Positions 27,579 to 38,033 of a stretch of DNA of 64,000 nt are shown piece by piece (the first letter of the stretch is position 1; the number at the start of each line of letters is the position of its first letter). The DNA comes from Tsuneonella flava. GTDB lineage: Bacteria; Pseudomonadota; Alphaproteobacteria; Sphingomonadales; Sphingomonadaceae. The notes beneath the pieces are model-generated. The model was not told where the DNA came from, did not search any database, and saw nothing but the letters and a program-made list of their open reading frames with translations. The stretch spans positions 496,001-560,000 of the forward strand of contig NZ_PHSO01000005.1 of the NCBI RefSeq assembly GCF_002870965.1. Reading direction: 5' to 3'. Made by a program: the position numbers and the translations under genes.

Positions 27579-29824
27579 GCGAGCTGGTCGATCCCCCGCT
27601 TTCGGGTATCAAGATCGTCGATGCCGTTTCCGGCGCGCTTGCCCCGATTTCCAGCTATCTCGCCCATCTTGGCGCTGAGGTTGATCGTGTGCATCCCGTC
27701 GATGCGAGCGATCCTGTCGATCTTGCGGCCAATGCGGGCAAGGTTTGGCGCAGCTTCGCGCTCGATTCGGATGAAGGGCACGCCCTTGCTGGCGAGGCGC
27801 ATATCGTCGTCGCGGGCAAGGGCCATGACCTGCTGCTGAAGGGTCTGCGCGGGCTCCGCCCGGATCTGGTCACGATGACGGTCAGCGATTTTGGTCTGAC
27901 CGGCAGCCTCAGCGACTGGCGCGGCAGCAACGCCGTGTTGCATGCGCTGTCGGGCGAGTTGTCGCGCTCGGGCATTCGTGGGCGCGAGCCGCTGCTGCCG
28001 CCCGGCGACCTCGCCTATCAGTGCGCGAGCGTGCAGGCCGCATTCGCGCTATGTGGTGGGCTCTATCGCGCGCTGCGGTCAGGGCGCGGGGCGCATTTCG
28101 ATTTTGCCGCATTAGAAGGGGCGGTGCAGGCGCTCGACCCTGGATTCGGAATCAGCGGCAGCGCGACGCTGGGCAAGCCCGCCGGGCTGCTCTCCCGCGA
28201 TCGCCCCCGCGAAGGGTTTCAGTATCCTATTTTCTCCTGCGCGGATGGCTTTGTACGCATCTGCCTGCTGTCCAAGCGGCAGTGGCGTTCGATGTTCGAA
28301 TGGCTGGGGCGGCCCGAGCAATTCGCTTCGCCCGACTTCGACCGCACATCGGTCCGCTACAATTCGCCCGATCTGTTGCCGCATATCGCCGACTTCTTCC
28401 GCGAGCGGAACAGGGCCGATCTCGAGCGTGAAGGACAGGCGCATGGCGTGCCGATAGCTGCCATGCTCAGCCTGCCGGAATTCCTCGAAACCGAGCATGT
28501 GCGCGCAAGGGATGCCCTGAAGCGCGTTAGCGTAGGGACGACCGAAGTCACCCTGCCGCGCGGCGTGCAGACCATCGACGGCGTGCGGGCAGACTTCGAT
28601 GCTGCCGCGCAACCGGCTGACCCATTCCCAGAAGCGGTCGACACCTGCGATCTGCCCTTCGAAGGGCTGAAGGTCATCGACCTTGGCGTGATCGTGGTCG
28701 GTGCCGAACAGGCGCGGATGCTGGGGGATTTGGGCGCGGACGTCATCAAGATGGAAAGCCGATCCTTCCCCGACGGCAACCGTCAGTCCTATCTCGATTT
28801 CGGCATGTCGGTCAGCTTCGCAGCGGGCCATCGCAACAAGCGCAGCATCGGGCTCGACCTGCGTAGCGAGCGGGGACGGGAGATTTTCCTCGATCTGGTC
28901 GCCGAAGCTGACGTCGTGTGCTCGAACTTCAAGCCGGGCACGATGGACAAGCTTGGCCTCGGTCAGGCCACCCTGCGTAAGACGAACCCGCGTATTATCC
29001 TGTCGGAAAGTTCCGCCTTCGGCAGCACCGGGCCGTGGAGCAACCGGATGGGCTACGGTCCGCTGGTACGCGCCTCCACCGGGCTTGCGCTGGCGTGGCG
29101 CTATCCTGACGACCCAACCGGGTTCAGCGACACGATCACCATCTATCCCGATCATGTTGCCGGACGCATCTGCGCCATCGGCGTGGTCGCGTTGCTCATC
29201 CGACGGCTACGCACAGGACGCGGTGGGACGACGGCGGTTGCACAGGCGGAAGTAGTGCTGAAGCACTTTGCAGCGCAGATTGCGCGCGGCGGCGACGCTG
29301 GCGAGAGCACGACGGGCAAAGTGGTGTTTGCTGCGGAGGACGATGACGAATGGTGTGTGGTCGATCCGCAGACCGAGCAGGAGCGTCGGTCTCTGGCAGA
29401 ACTGCTGGGCGTGACCGATCCTGACCAAATACCTACCGCATTGGAGGAATGGGTCGTAGCGCATCCGCCGGAAGAGGCCGCGCGGGTGCTGCAACAGGCG
29501 GGCATTCCCGCCGCGCCGATGCTTCGCATTGCGGACCTGCCCAAGCACCCCTTCTATACCGAACGCGAGTTCTACCGCGTCGAAGACCACCCCTGGTTGA
29601 AGGAAACCGTCCGCGCAGAACGCTATGTTGCGAAGACCGACGACATTTCCGCTCCGCCGAACCGTCCCGCTCCTCTCTCCGGGGAGCATAGCGAAGAGGT
29701 GCTTGCGGAATGGCTGGGCGTGGACTCCGCCGCCATCGCTTCTCTGATCGAAGACGCTGTTCTCGAACCCTTGCACGAAGACACTCGCAAGGCCGCGAAA
29801 CGTCACATGGCGTCCTCCGACTGA
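27575..29824 (+). CDS. Tandem (fused) CaiB/BaiF family CoA-transferase
   Basis: The start is ATG 27575 (MSELVDPPLSGIKIVDAVSG), giving 749 residues, about twice the normal length of 380-420. Two class III CoA-transferase units are visible, roughly 1-355 (more diverged) and 360-749. The second opens with FEGLKVIDLGVIVVGAEQARML. Typical family stretches are seen in it (RNKRSIGLDLRSERGREIF, CSNFKPGTMDKLGLGQATL). The enzyme would move CoA between acids, or racemise. The double form could act as a built-in dimer. I did not locate a certain catalytic Asp in either half. A frame upstream of 27575 belongs to the GFA gene. Confidence 0.88.
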   Translation: MSELVDPPLSGIKIVDAVSGALAPISSYLAHLGAEVDRVHPVDASDPVDLAANAGKVWRSFALDSDEGHALAGEAHIVVAGKGHDLLLKGLRGLRPDLVTMTVSDFGLTGSLSDWRGSNAVLHALSGELSRSGIRGREPLLPPGDLAYQCASVQAAFALCGGLYRALRSGRGAHFDFAALEGAVQALDPGFGISGSATLGKPAGLLSRDRPREGFQYPIFSCADGFVRICLLSKRQWRSMFEWLGRPEQFASPDFDRTSVRYNSPDLLPHIADFFRERNRADLEREGQAHGVPIAAMLSLPEFLETEHVRARDALKRVSVGTTEVTLPRGVQTIDGVRADFDAAAQPADPFPEAVDTCDLPFEGLKVIDLGVIVVGAEQARMLGDLGADVIKMESRSFPDGNRQSYLDFGMSVSFAAGHRNKRSIGLDLRSERGREIFLDLVAEADVVCSNFKPGTMDKLGLGQATLRKTNPRIILSESSAFGSTGPWSNRMGYGPLVRASTGLALAWRYPDDPTGFSDTITIYPDHVAGRICAIGVVALLIRRLRTGRGGTTAVAQAEVVLKHFAAQIARGGDAGESTTGKVVFAAEDDDEWCVVDPQTEQERRSLAELLGVTDPDQIPTALEEWVVAHPPEEAARVLQQAGIPAAPMLRIADLPKHPFYTEREFYRVEDHPWLKETVRAERYVAKTDDISAPPNRPAPLSGEHSEEVLAEWLGVDSAAIASLIEDAVLEPLHEDTRKAAKRHMASSD

Positions 29825-29867
29825 CGCCGACACCATCATCTGAATTTTCAAGAAGGACCAGAGGCTT

Positions 29868-31145
29868 ATGACACAGGCATATATCATAGACGCGGTGCGC
29901 ACGCCGCGCGGCATCGGCAAGGTTGGCAAGGGCGCGCTGGCGCACCTGCACCCGCAGCATCTGGCGGCGACCGTGCTCAAGAGCATTGCCGAGCGCAATG
30001 ATCTCAACACCGCCACCGTCGACGACATCATCTGGTCCACCTCGTCGCAGCGCGGCAAGCAGGGCGGCGATCTGGGGCGGATGGCTGCGCTCGACGCCGG
30101 GTATGACGTCAAAGCCTCGGGCATGACGCTGGACCGGTTCTGCGGTGGCGGGATCAGCACGGTCGCGCTGGCGGCCGCACAGGTCATGAGCGGGATGGAA
30201 GACTGCGTCATCGCCGGCGGGACCGAGATGATGAGCTTCACCAGCGAGCGCGAAAAGGCTGCTGTTGCCGGCGGGCTCGAACCCTCGATGATGGGTTCGC
30301 ACAACCCCCACCTCGATCAGGTCCACCCGCAATCGCATCAGGGTATCTGCGCCGATGCCATTGCCTCGATGGAGGGCATTTCGCGTGAAGACCTCGATGC
30401 GCTGGGTGCCGAAAGCCAGCGCCGCGCCGCCATCGCAATCGAAGAGGGGCGGTTCGACAAATCGCTCGTGCCCGTGCGCGATCACGAGGGCAATGTCGTG
30501 CTCGACAAGGAGGAATTCCCCCGGCCCGGCACCACGGCAGAGGCGCTCGGCCAGCTTAAGCCGTCCTTCACGGGCCTCGCCGACTACGAGTATAACGAGA
30601 AGGGCGACACCTTCCGCAAACAGATCAACCGCCGCTATCCCGATGTGAAGATCGAGCATATCCACCATGCGGGCAACAGCTCGGGCGTGGTCGATGGCGC
30701 GGCAGCGGTGCTGGTCGTCTCGGAAGATTACGCCAAGGCCAACAATCTGAAACCGCGCGGGCGCATCGTCGCCACCGCCAATATCGGCGACGATCCCACG
30801 CTGATGCTCAACGCCCCCGTTCCGGCTGCGAAGAAGGTGCTCGAAAAGGCGGGGCTGACGGTCGACGATATCGACCTGTGGGAAATCAACGAGGCGTTCG
30901 CGGTGGTAGCGGAGAAGTTCATGCGCGACCTCGATCTCGATCGCGACAAGGTCAACGTGAACGGCGGTTCGATCGCGCTCGGCCACCCCATCGGCGCGAC
31001 CGGGGCGATTCTGGTCGGCACCGTGCTTGACGAGCTGGAACGCAGCGGTGGCCGCTACGGCCTCGTCACCATGTGCGCCGCAGGCGGCATGGCCCCCGCC
31101 ATCATCATCGAAAAGGTCGACGGCTTTGTCGACGCGGACAAGTGA
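29868..31145 (+). CDS. Thiolase (acetyl-CoA C-acyltransferase)
   Basis: The 425-residue protein is a complete thiolase, with nucleophile C92 in LDRFCGGGIS, the NEAFA stretch, the GHPIGATG histidine, and the second cysteine in MCAAGGMAP. It should cleave a 3-ketoacyl-CoA with CoA, the last step of beta-oxidation. It is third in the plus-strand operon (43-nt gap from the CoA-transferase, 11 nt before the SDR). It is a close paralog of the thiolase at 45417-46685, with near-identical starts. Confidence 0.93.
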   Translation: MTQAYIIDAVRTPRGIGKVGKGALAHLHPQHLAATVLKSIAERNDLNTATVDDIIWSTSSQRGKQGGDLGRMAALDAGYDVKASGMTLDRFCGGGISTVALAAAQVMSGMEDCVIAGGTEMMSFTSEREKAAVAGGLEPSMMGSHNPHLDQVHPQSHQGICADAIASMEGISREDLDALGAESQRRAAIAIEEGRFDKSLVPVRDHEGNVVLDKEEFPRPGTTAEALGQLKPSFTGLADYEYNEKGDTFRKQINRRYPDVKIEHIHHAGNSSGVVDGAAAVLVVSEDYAKANNLKPRGRIVATANIGDDPTLMLNAPVPAAKKVLEKAGLTVDDIDLWEINEAFAVVAEKFMRDLDLDRDKVNVNGGSIALGHPIGATGAILVGTVLDELERSGGRYGLVTMCAAGGMAPAIIIEKVDGFVDADK

Positions 31146-31156
31146 GTACAGACACC

Positions 31157-31942
<786 letters not shown>

Positions 31943-31949
31943 GGCGAGC

Positions 31950-33113
31950 ATGCTCGAAGGTATCGAGGAGTCACGCTGGGCGGACGAGGAAATCGTCATG
32001 TTCGACGAAGTGGTGCGACGCTTCGCTCAGGATGAACTGACGTCCGAAAAGCTGGCGCAATGGCGGGAGGCCGGAATGGTCTCCCGCGACGCGTGGGCTA
32101 AATGTGCCGAGGCGGGGCTTCTTGGCCTGTCGATTGCAGCCGAATATGGCGGCAGCGGCGGCGATTTCCGGCACGAGGCGGTACTGATCCGTCAGTTCGG
32201 CCTTGCCGGGGCCGAAGGCTTCGGCGTGCCGCTGCACAACGCGATCTGCGCCGCCTATATCGAGAAATACGGCACGCAGGCGCAGCGCGAGCGGTGGCTA
32301 CCGGGCATGTGTTCGGGCACGTTCACCGGCGCGATCGCCATGACCGAGCCGGGCGCCGGATCGGACCTTCAGGGGATCCGTACCAGGGCTGTCGCCGATG
32401 GGGAGGGATACCGCCTGACCGGGCAGAAGACCTTCATCACCAATGGCCAGCAGGCCAACCTCATCATCGTGGTCGCCAAGACCGATCCCGATGCGGGGAG
32501 CAAGGGCATCTCGCTGTTCGTGGTCGAGACCGATGGTGCGGAAGGATTCTCGCGCGGCAAGAACCTCGACAAGATCGGCACCGAGATGGGCGACACGTCG
32601 GAGCTGTTCTTCGACAATGTGTACCTGCCCGCCGACAATCTGATCGGCGGGGAAGAAGGGCAGGGCCTCTACCAGTTGATGAAGGAGCTGCCCAAGGAAC
32701 GGCTGATCATCGCCTGCGAAAGCCTGGCCATCATCGAAGCCGCGCTGGCTGAAACGATTGCCTATGTCGCGGAGCGCAAGGCTTTCGGCAAATCGATCCT
32801 CCAGTTCCAGAACACCCAATTCAAGCTGGCCGAATGCAAGACCGAAGCGACGATTGCGCGGACTTTCGTCGACGAATGCATCGTTCGGCTGATCGATGGG
32901 CGGCTGTCCGCCGAATATGCCAGCATGGCGAAATACTGGGTGTCCGAAGCGGCGCAACGGATCGTCGATGCCTGCCAGCAGATGTTCGGCGGCTATGGCT
33001 ACATGAGCGAATATCCCATCGCCCAGATGTACAAGGATGTGCGGGTCAAGCGGATCTACGGCGGCACGACCGAGATCATGAAGCTGCTGATCGCGCGATC
33101 GCTTTTGAAATGA
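31950..33113 (+). CDS. Acyl-CoA dehydrogenase
   Basis: The start is ATG 31950 (MLEGIEESRWADEEIVMFDE), giving 387 residues of standard length. Domain landmarks are AIAMTEPGAGSDLQGI for the FAD-contacting segment, TNGQQANLIIVVAKTD, and the C-terminal QMFGGYGYMSEYPIAQMYKD. The ending RIYGGTTEIMKLLIARS is typical. It looks similar to the dehydrogenases at 48724 and 51711 of the second acyl-CoA cluster. It lies 7 nt after an SDR in the island's long operon. Confidence 0.92.
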   Translation: MLEGIEESRWADEEIVMFDEVVRRFAQDELTSEKLAQWREAGMVSRDAWAKCAEAGLLGLSIAAEYGGSGGDFRHEAVLIRQFGLAGAEGFGVPLHNAICAAYIEKYGTQAQRERWLPGMCSGTFTGAIAMTEPGAGSDLQGIRTRAVADGEGYRLTGQKTFITNGQQANLIIVVAKTDPDAGSKGISLFVVETDGAEGFSRGKNLDKIGTEMGDTSELFFDNVYLPADNLIGGEEGQGLYQLMKELPKERLIIACESLAIIEAALAETIAYVAERKAFGKSILQFQNTQFKLAECKTEATIARTFVDECIVRLIDGRLSAEYASMAKYWVSEAAQRIVDACQQMFGGYGYMSEYPIAQMYKDVRVKRIYGGTTEIMKLLIARSLLK

Positions 33114-33125
33114 GGGTTTCTTGAC

Positions 33126-33893
33126 ATGACCGAAGCAAATGACACGCTTGCTGGCCGAACCGTCCTGATAACCGGCGCGTCGGGCGGGCTGGGCGAACGC
33201 TTCGCCCGGATCGCCGCCGCCGCAGGCGCGAGGGTCGCGCTGTGCGCGCGGCGGGTGGATCGGCTGGAGCAGATCGCTGCGGATATTGGTGCCGGTGGCA
33301 GGCAGGCGCTCGCGGTCGCGCTCGATGTGTCGGAGGAAGCTTCGGTCAAGGAGGCGTTCGACCGCGCCGAGGCCGCATTCGGCACGGTCGACACGGTCAT
33401 CGCCAATGCCGGGATCGAGCATTCGGGCTCTGTGTTCGACATTTCGGTCGAGCAGTTCGATCAGGTCTTCGCGGTCAATGTGCGCGGCGTCTTCCTCACC
33501 GCGCGTGAGGCTGCGCGCCGGATGCAGGAGGCCGGGCAGGCGGAGCGCGGGCGGATCGTGCTCGTCTCCTCGATCACCGGGCAGAGCGTTGCGCCGGGCA
33601 TCCTGCCCTACAGCGCATCGAAGGCGGCGGTGTCGCACATGGGGCGACTGTTCGCGCGCGAATGGGCGCGTACTGGCCCGAACGTGAACTGCATATCCCC
33701 CGGCTATATCGCGACCGACATTAACCACGACTGGTTCGCGACCGAGAGCGGCCAGAAGCACATCCGCACCTTCCCGCGCCGCCGGCTGCTGGATGAGGAC
33801 GGGCTGGATGGCGTGGTGCTCTATCTGCTGTCGGACGCCGCCAAGAACACGACCGGCGCGAATTTCACCGTCGACGACGGTCAGACCCTGTAA
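33126..33893 (+). CDS. Short-chain dehydrogenase/reductase
   Basis: The 255-residue SDR has TGASGGLGE (about 19-27), NAG in VIANAGIEH, and catalytic YSASK. It is a classical NAD(P)-dependent oxidoreductase. It sits 12 nt after the acyl-CoA dehydrogenase and 15 nt before the crotonase, so it probably acts on a hydroxyl or keto intermediate of the beta-oxidation set. No substrate is readable. Confidence 0.9.
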   Translation: MTEANDTLAGRTVLITGASGGLGERFARIAAAAGARVALCARRVDRLEQIAADIGAGGRQALAVALDVSEEASVKEAFDRAEAAFGTVDTVIANAGIEHSGSVFDISVEQFDQVFAVNVRGVFLTAREAARRMQEAGQAERGRIVLVSSITGQSVAPGILPYSASKAAVSHMGRLFAREWARTGPNVNCISPGYIATDINHDWFATESGQKHIRTFPRRRLLDEDGLDGVVLYLLSDAAKNTTGANFTVDDGQTL

Positions 33894-33908
33894 ACCCGGA
33901 GAGCATTC

Positions 33909-34793
33909 ATGGCTTACAAAACCATCCGCTACGAGGTCGAAGACGGCATCGCCACGCTCACGCTCTCGCGGCCCGAGAAGATGAACTCCTTCACCACGGG
34001 CATGCTGAGCGAGATGCTCGATGCGCTGGACCGGGTGGATGCCGATGACGATGTGCGCGCGCTGATCGTGACCGGCGATGGCAGGGCGTTTTGTGCCGGT
34101 GCCGATATTTCGAACGGAGCCGGGGAGTTCCTGACCGATGGCGAAGAGAGCGTCCGCAATGCCGACGGCAGCTTCAACTATTCCAGCCCGGCCGCGCGCG
34201 ATGGCGGCGGCCGTCTGACGCTGCGCCTCTACGAGCTGAAGAAGCCGGTGATCGCGGCGGTCAATGGTGCTGCGGTCGGGGTCGGTTCGACGATGCTGCT
34301 GCCGATGGATGTGCGGATCGCGAGCGAAAGCGCACGCTTCGGCTTCGTCTTCGCCAAGCGCGGTATCGTGCCGGAAGCGGCATCCTCGTGGTTCCTGCCG
34401 CGTGTGGTCGGCATCTCGCAAGCGGCGCGCTGGTGCTATTCGGGGAGGGTGTTCGATGCAGCCGAAGCGCTTTCGGGCGGGCTGGTGCAATCGGTCGTCC
34501 CGCAGGACGAGCTGATCCCGACCGCGCGCGCCATCGCGCAGGAATTCGCGGACCAGACCGCGCCTGTCTCCATCGCCCTCACACGGCAGATGTTGTGGAA
34601 GGGGCTGGGCATGAGCCATCCGATGGAGGCCCACCGCGTCGATAGTCGCGCGATCCTTTCGCGTAGCCTCTCCGAAGATGCGAACGAGGGTGTGAACGCC
34701 TTCCTCGAAAAGCGGCCTGCAGACTTTCCCATGAAGGTCTCGACCGACATGCCCGATTTCTACCCATGGTCGCAGGAACCCGAATATGACTGA
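33909..34793 (+). CDS. Enoyl-CoA hydratase/isomerase (crotonase) family
   Basis: The 294-residue protein has the crotonase oxyanion segments GDGRAFCAGADIS (about 57-69) and IAAVNGAAVGVGSTMLL, and an acid/base glutamate in RGIVPEAASSWFLP. It likely hydrates an enoyl-CoA. A 17-residue loop after the first oxyanion motif (EFLTDGEESVRNADGSF) makes it longer than the 260-residue norm. Its end overlaps the next dehydrogenase gene by 8 nt, indicating tight coupling. Confidence 0.9.
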   Translation: MAYKTIRYEVEDGIATLTLSRPEKMNSFTTGMLSEMLDALDRVDADDDVRALIVTGDGRAFCAGADISNGAGEFLTDGEESVRNADGSFNYSSPAARDGGGRLTLRLYELKKPVIAAVNGAAVGVGSTMLLPMDVRIASESARFGFVFAKRGIVPEAASSWFLPRVVGISQAARWCYSGRVFDAAEALSGGLVQSVVPQDELIPTARAIAQEFADQTAPVSIALTRQMLWKGLGMSHPMEAHRVDSRAILSRSLSEDANEGVNAFLEKRPADFPMKVSTDMPDFYPWSQEPEYD

Positions 34794-35958
34794 CACCGAC
34801 GATCTGAAACGCGGCCAGGAAATCGCCGCCAGCGTCGCGCAATTCGTGCGCGAAGAGATCATCCCCTTCGAAAAGGACGCGCGCTGTGGCGGCCACGGGC
34901 CGGATGAGAGTCTGGTGCAGGAAATGCGCGCGCTGGCCCGCAAAGCAGACGTGTTGACCCCGCATATTTTCGAAGATGGATCGCATCTCAGCCACCGATC
35001 GACGGCAATCGTCTTCCGCGCTGCGGGTTATTCGCCGCTCGGCCCGGTGGCGGTGAACATCGCCGCGCCGGACGAGGGCAATATGTTCCTGCTGGGACGT
35101 GCGGCGACGGCGAAACAGAAGGACCGCTTCCTCGCGCCTCTGATCGGCGGCGATGCGCGCAGTGCCTTCTTCATGACTGAACCGGCGGAGGGGGGCGGCG
35201 CAGGCTCCGACCCCTCGATGCTGATGACCACCGCGTGTCAGGACGGCAACGAGTGGGTCATTAACGGCACCAAGAAGTTCATCACCGGCTGCGACGGCGC
35301 GAAGGTCGGCATTGTCATGGCCAAGGCCGAAGAAGGCGCGACGATCTTCCTCGTCGACTTGCCCGACGATGCGATACGCACGGTGCGGGTGCTCGACACG
35401 ATCGACAGTTCGATGCCCGGTGGTCATGCTGTGGTAGAGATCGAGAATCTCCGTGTGCCGGGCGACCAGATCCTCGGCGCGCCGGGAGAGGGGTTCAAGC
35501 TGGCACAGATCCGGCTGGCCCCGGCGCGCCTCACCCACTGCATGCGCTGGCTGGGCGCATGCGACCGGGCGAATGACGAAGCGGTACGCTACGCGGTGAA
35601 GCGGCAGGCCTTTGGCAAGGCACTGATCGATCACGAAGGCGTCGGCTTCATGCTGGCCGAGAACAAAATCGACCTCAAACAGAGCGAGTTGATGATCGAC
35701 TGGTGTGCAGGCGAACTGGATCAAGGCTCCACCGCAACCACCGAAAGCTCGATGGCGAAGGTCGCGGTGTCTGAAGCCCTGATGCGGATCGCCGACCGCT
35801 GCGTGCAGGTGATGGGCGGTGCGGGCGTTTCGGGCGATCACGTGGTCGAACAGGTGTTCCGCGAAGTGCGCGCCTTCCGCATCTATGACGGGCCGACCGA
35901 AGTCCACAAATGGTCGCTCGCCAAGAAGATCAAGCGCGAGGCGGAGGGACGCGCGTGA
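34786..35958 (+). CDS. Acyl-CoA dehydrogenase paired with an APH kinase
   Basis: The 390-residue protein shows MTEPAEGGGAGSDPSM in the flavin-contacting loop and ends RIYDGPTEVHKWSLAKKIKRE, typical of the ACAD10/11 and LvaC type. Its stop overlaps the APH-type kinase gene (GTGA). In ACAD10/11 and in the Pseudomonas levulinate route (LvaA with LvaC), a kinase phosphorylates a 4-hydroxyacyl-CoA and the dehydrogenase-fold partner eliminates phosphate to give an enoyl-CoA. The same chemistry is inferred here from pairing; the start overlaps the crotonase by 8 nt. Confidence 0.88.
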   Translation: MTDTDDLKRGQEIAASVAQFVREEIIPFEKDARCGGHGPDESLVQEMRALARKADVLTPHIFEDGSHLSHRSTAIVFRAAGYSPLGPVAVNIAAPDEGNMFLLGRAATAKQKDRFLAPLIGGDARSAFFMTEPAEGGGAGSDPSMLMTTACQDGNEWVINGTKKFITGCDGAKVGIVMAKAEEGATIFLVDLPDDAIRTVRVLDTIDSSMPGGHAVVEIENLRVPGDQILGAPGEGFKLAQIRLAPARLTHCMRWLGACDRANDEAVRYAVKRQAFGKALIDHEGVGFMLAENKIDLKQSELMIDWCAGELDQGSTATTESSMAKVAVSEALMRIADRCVQVMGGAGVSGDHVVEQVFREVRAFRIYDGPTEVHKWSLAKKIKREAEGRA

Positions 35959-37004
35959 CCGGCGAAACGGTTGCCGTGCGCGCGAATGCCGGTTTCGACG
36001 AGGCGAAGCTGATTGCTTGGCTGAACGACAACGTGCCGGGCTTCGAAGGGCCGCTCAGCGTCAGTCAGTTCGCCGGAGGACAGTCCAACCCGACCTTCCT
36101 GCTGACGACGCCAGCGCGGCGTTATGTGATGCGCCGCAAGCCCGCCGGGCCGGTGCTCAAAGGTGCCCACGCAGTTGATCGCGAGGCGCGGGTTATCACC
36201 GCGCTCGAAGGGCTTGGCTATCCGGTTCCGCACATCCACGCCCTGTGCGCCGATGACGCAGTGATCGGGTCGTGGTTCTACGTCATGGACCATGTCGAAG
36301 GCCGCATTTTCTGGGACGGCACCTTCGGATCTGTGCCGAAGGAAGGGCGCGCCGATTACATGGCCGCGATGAACGCGGTGCAGGCACGGCTCCACACGCT
36401 AGACCCTTTGGCGGCGGGGCTGGAAGACTACGGATCGACGCGCAACTACTTCTCGCGGCAGGCGGCGTTGTGGTCGCGGCAATATCGTTCCGACGAAGAG
36501 GCCGGGCGCAATGCCGACATGGATTTCCTCGCTGAGTGGCTCGACACCGTCACCCCTCCCGAAGCGGAACGACGGGTGGTGCATGGCGATTTTCGCTGCG
36601 ACAACCTGATCTTCCACGAAAGCGAACCGCGCGTGATCGCGGTGCTCGACTGGGAGCTGTCGACCATCGGCGATCCGCTGGTCGATTTCGCCTATCACCT
36701 GATGATGTATCACGCGCCGGCGAGCATGAAATGGAGCCTGGCGGGCAAAGACCTCGCCGCGCTCGGCCTGCCGTCGGAGGATGAATACATCGCCGCCTAT
36801 TGCCGTAATACCGGGCGCGAGGCGGTGCCCGACCTGCGGCCCTATCTCGCGCTCAACCTGTTCCGCTTCGCCGCGATCCTGCACGGGATCAAGGGGCGCA
36901 TGATCCGTGGCAATGCGGCATCGGGCGAGGCGGCGGACATGGTTCGCAACCTCGACGATTTCGCCCGCTCCGCGCGGGGAATCGTGGAGGGCATGCGCGC
37001 CTGA
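35955..37004 (+). CDS. APH-family kinase (LvaA / ACAD10-kinase-domain-like)
   Basis: The start is GTG 35955 inside the GTGA overlap, giving 349 residues. The kinase landmarks are the lysine-containing VMRRKPAGPVL, the Brenner-type catalytic loop HGDFRCDNLIFH (around 211-222), and the metal-binding VLDWELSTIGDP. The family includes ACAD10/11 N-terminal domains and LvaA, which phosphorylate the 4-hydroxyl of acyl-CoAs. Aminoglycoside resistance is not implied. It is the last gene of the operon and its partner dehydrogenase lies directly upstream. A short intergenic stretch to the convergent gene holds no clear terminator. Confidence 0.88.
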   Translation: MTGETVAVRANAGFDEAKLIAWLNDNVPGFEGPLSVSQFAGGQSNPTFLLTTPARRYVMRRKPAGPVLKGAHAVDREARVITALEGLGYPVPHIHALCADDAVIGSWFYVMDHVEGRIFWDGTFGSVPKEGRADYMAAMNAVQARLHTLDPLAAGLEDYGSTRNYFSRQAALWSRQYRSDEEAGRNADMDFLAEWLDTVTPPEAERRVVHGDFRCDNLIFHESEPRVIAVLDWELSTIGDPLVDFAYHLMMYHAPASMKWSLAGKDLAALGLPSEDEYIAAYCRNTGREAVPDLRPYLALNLFRFAAILHGIKGRMIRGNAASGEAADMVRNLDDFARSARGIVEGMRA

Positions 37005-37043
37005 ACCGGCGCTGCCCTCCGCATATCGTCAGGCTGGTTGTCC

Positions 37044-38033
<990 letters not shown>

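Noticed and set aside
32298-34943. Long minus-strand open frame of 881 codons
   Set aside because: It lies opposite a clear acyl-CoA dehydrogenase, SDR and crotonase, has no domain, and its high-GC antisense frame is expected to stay open.
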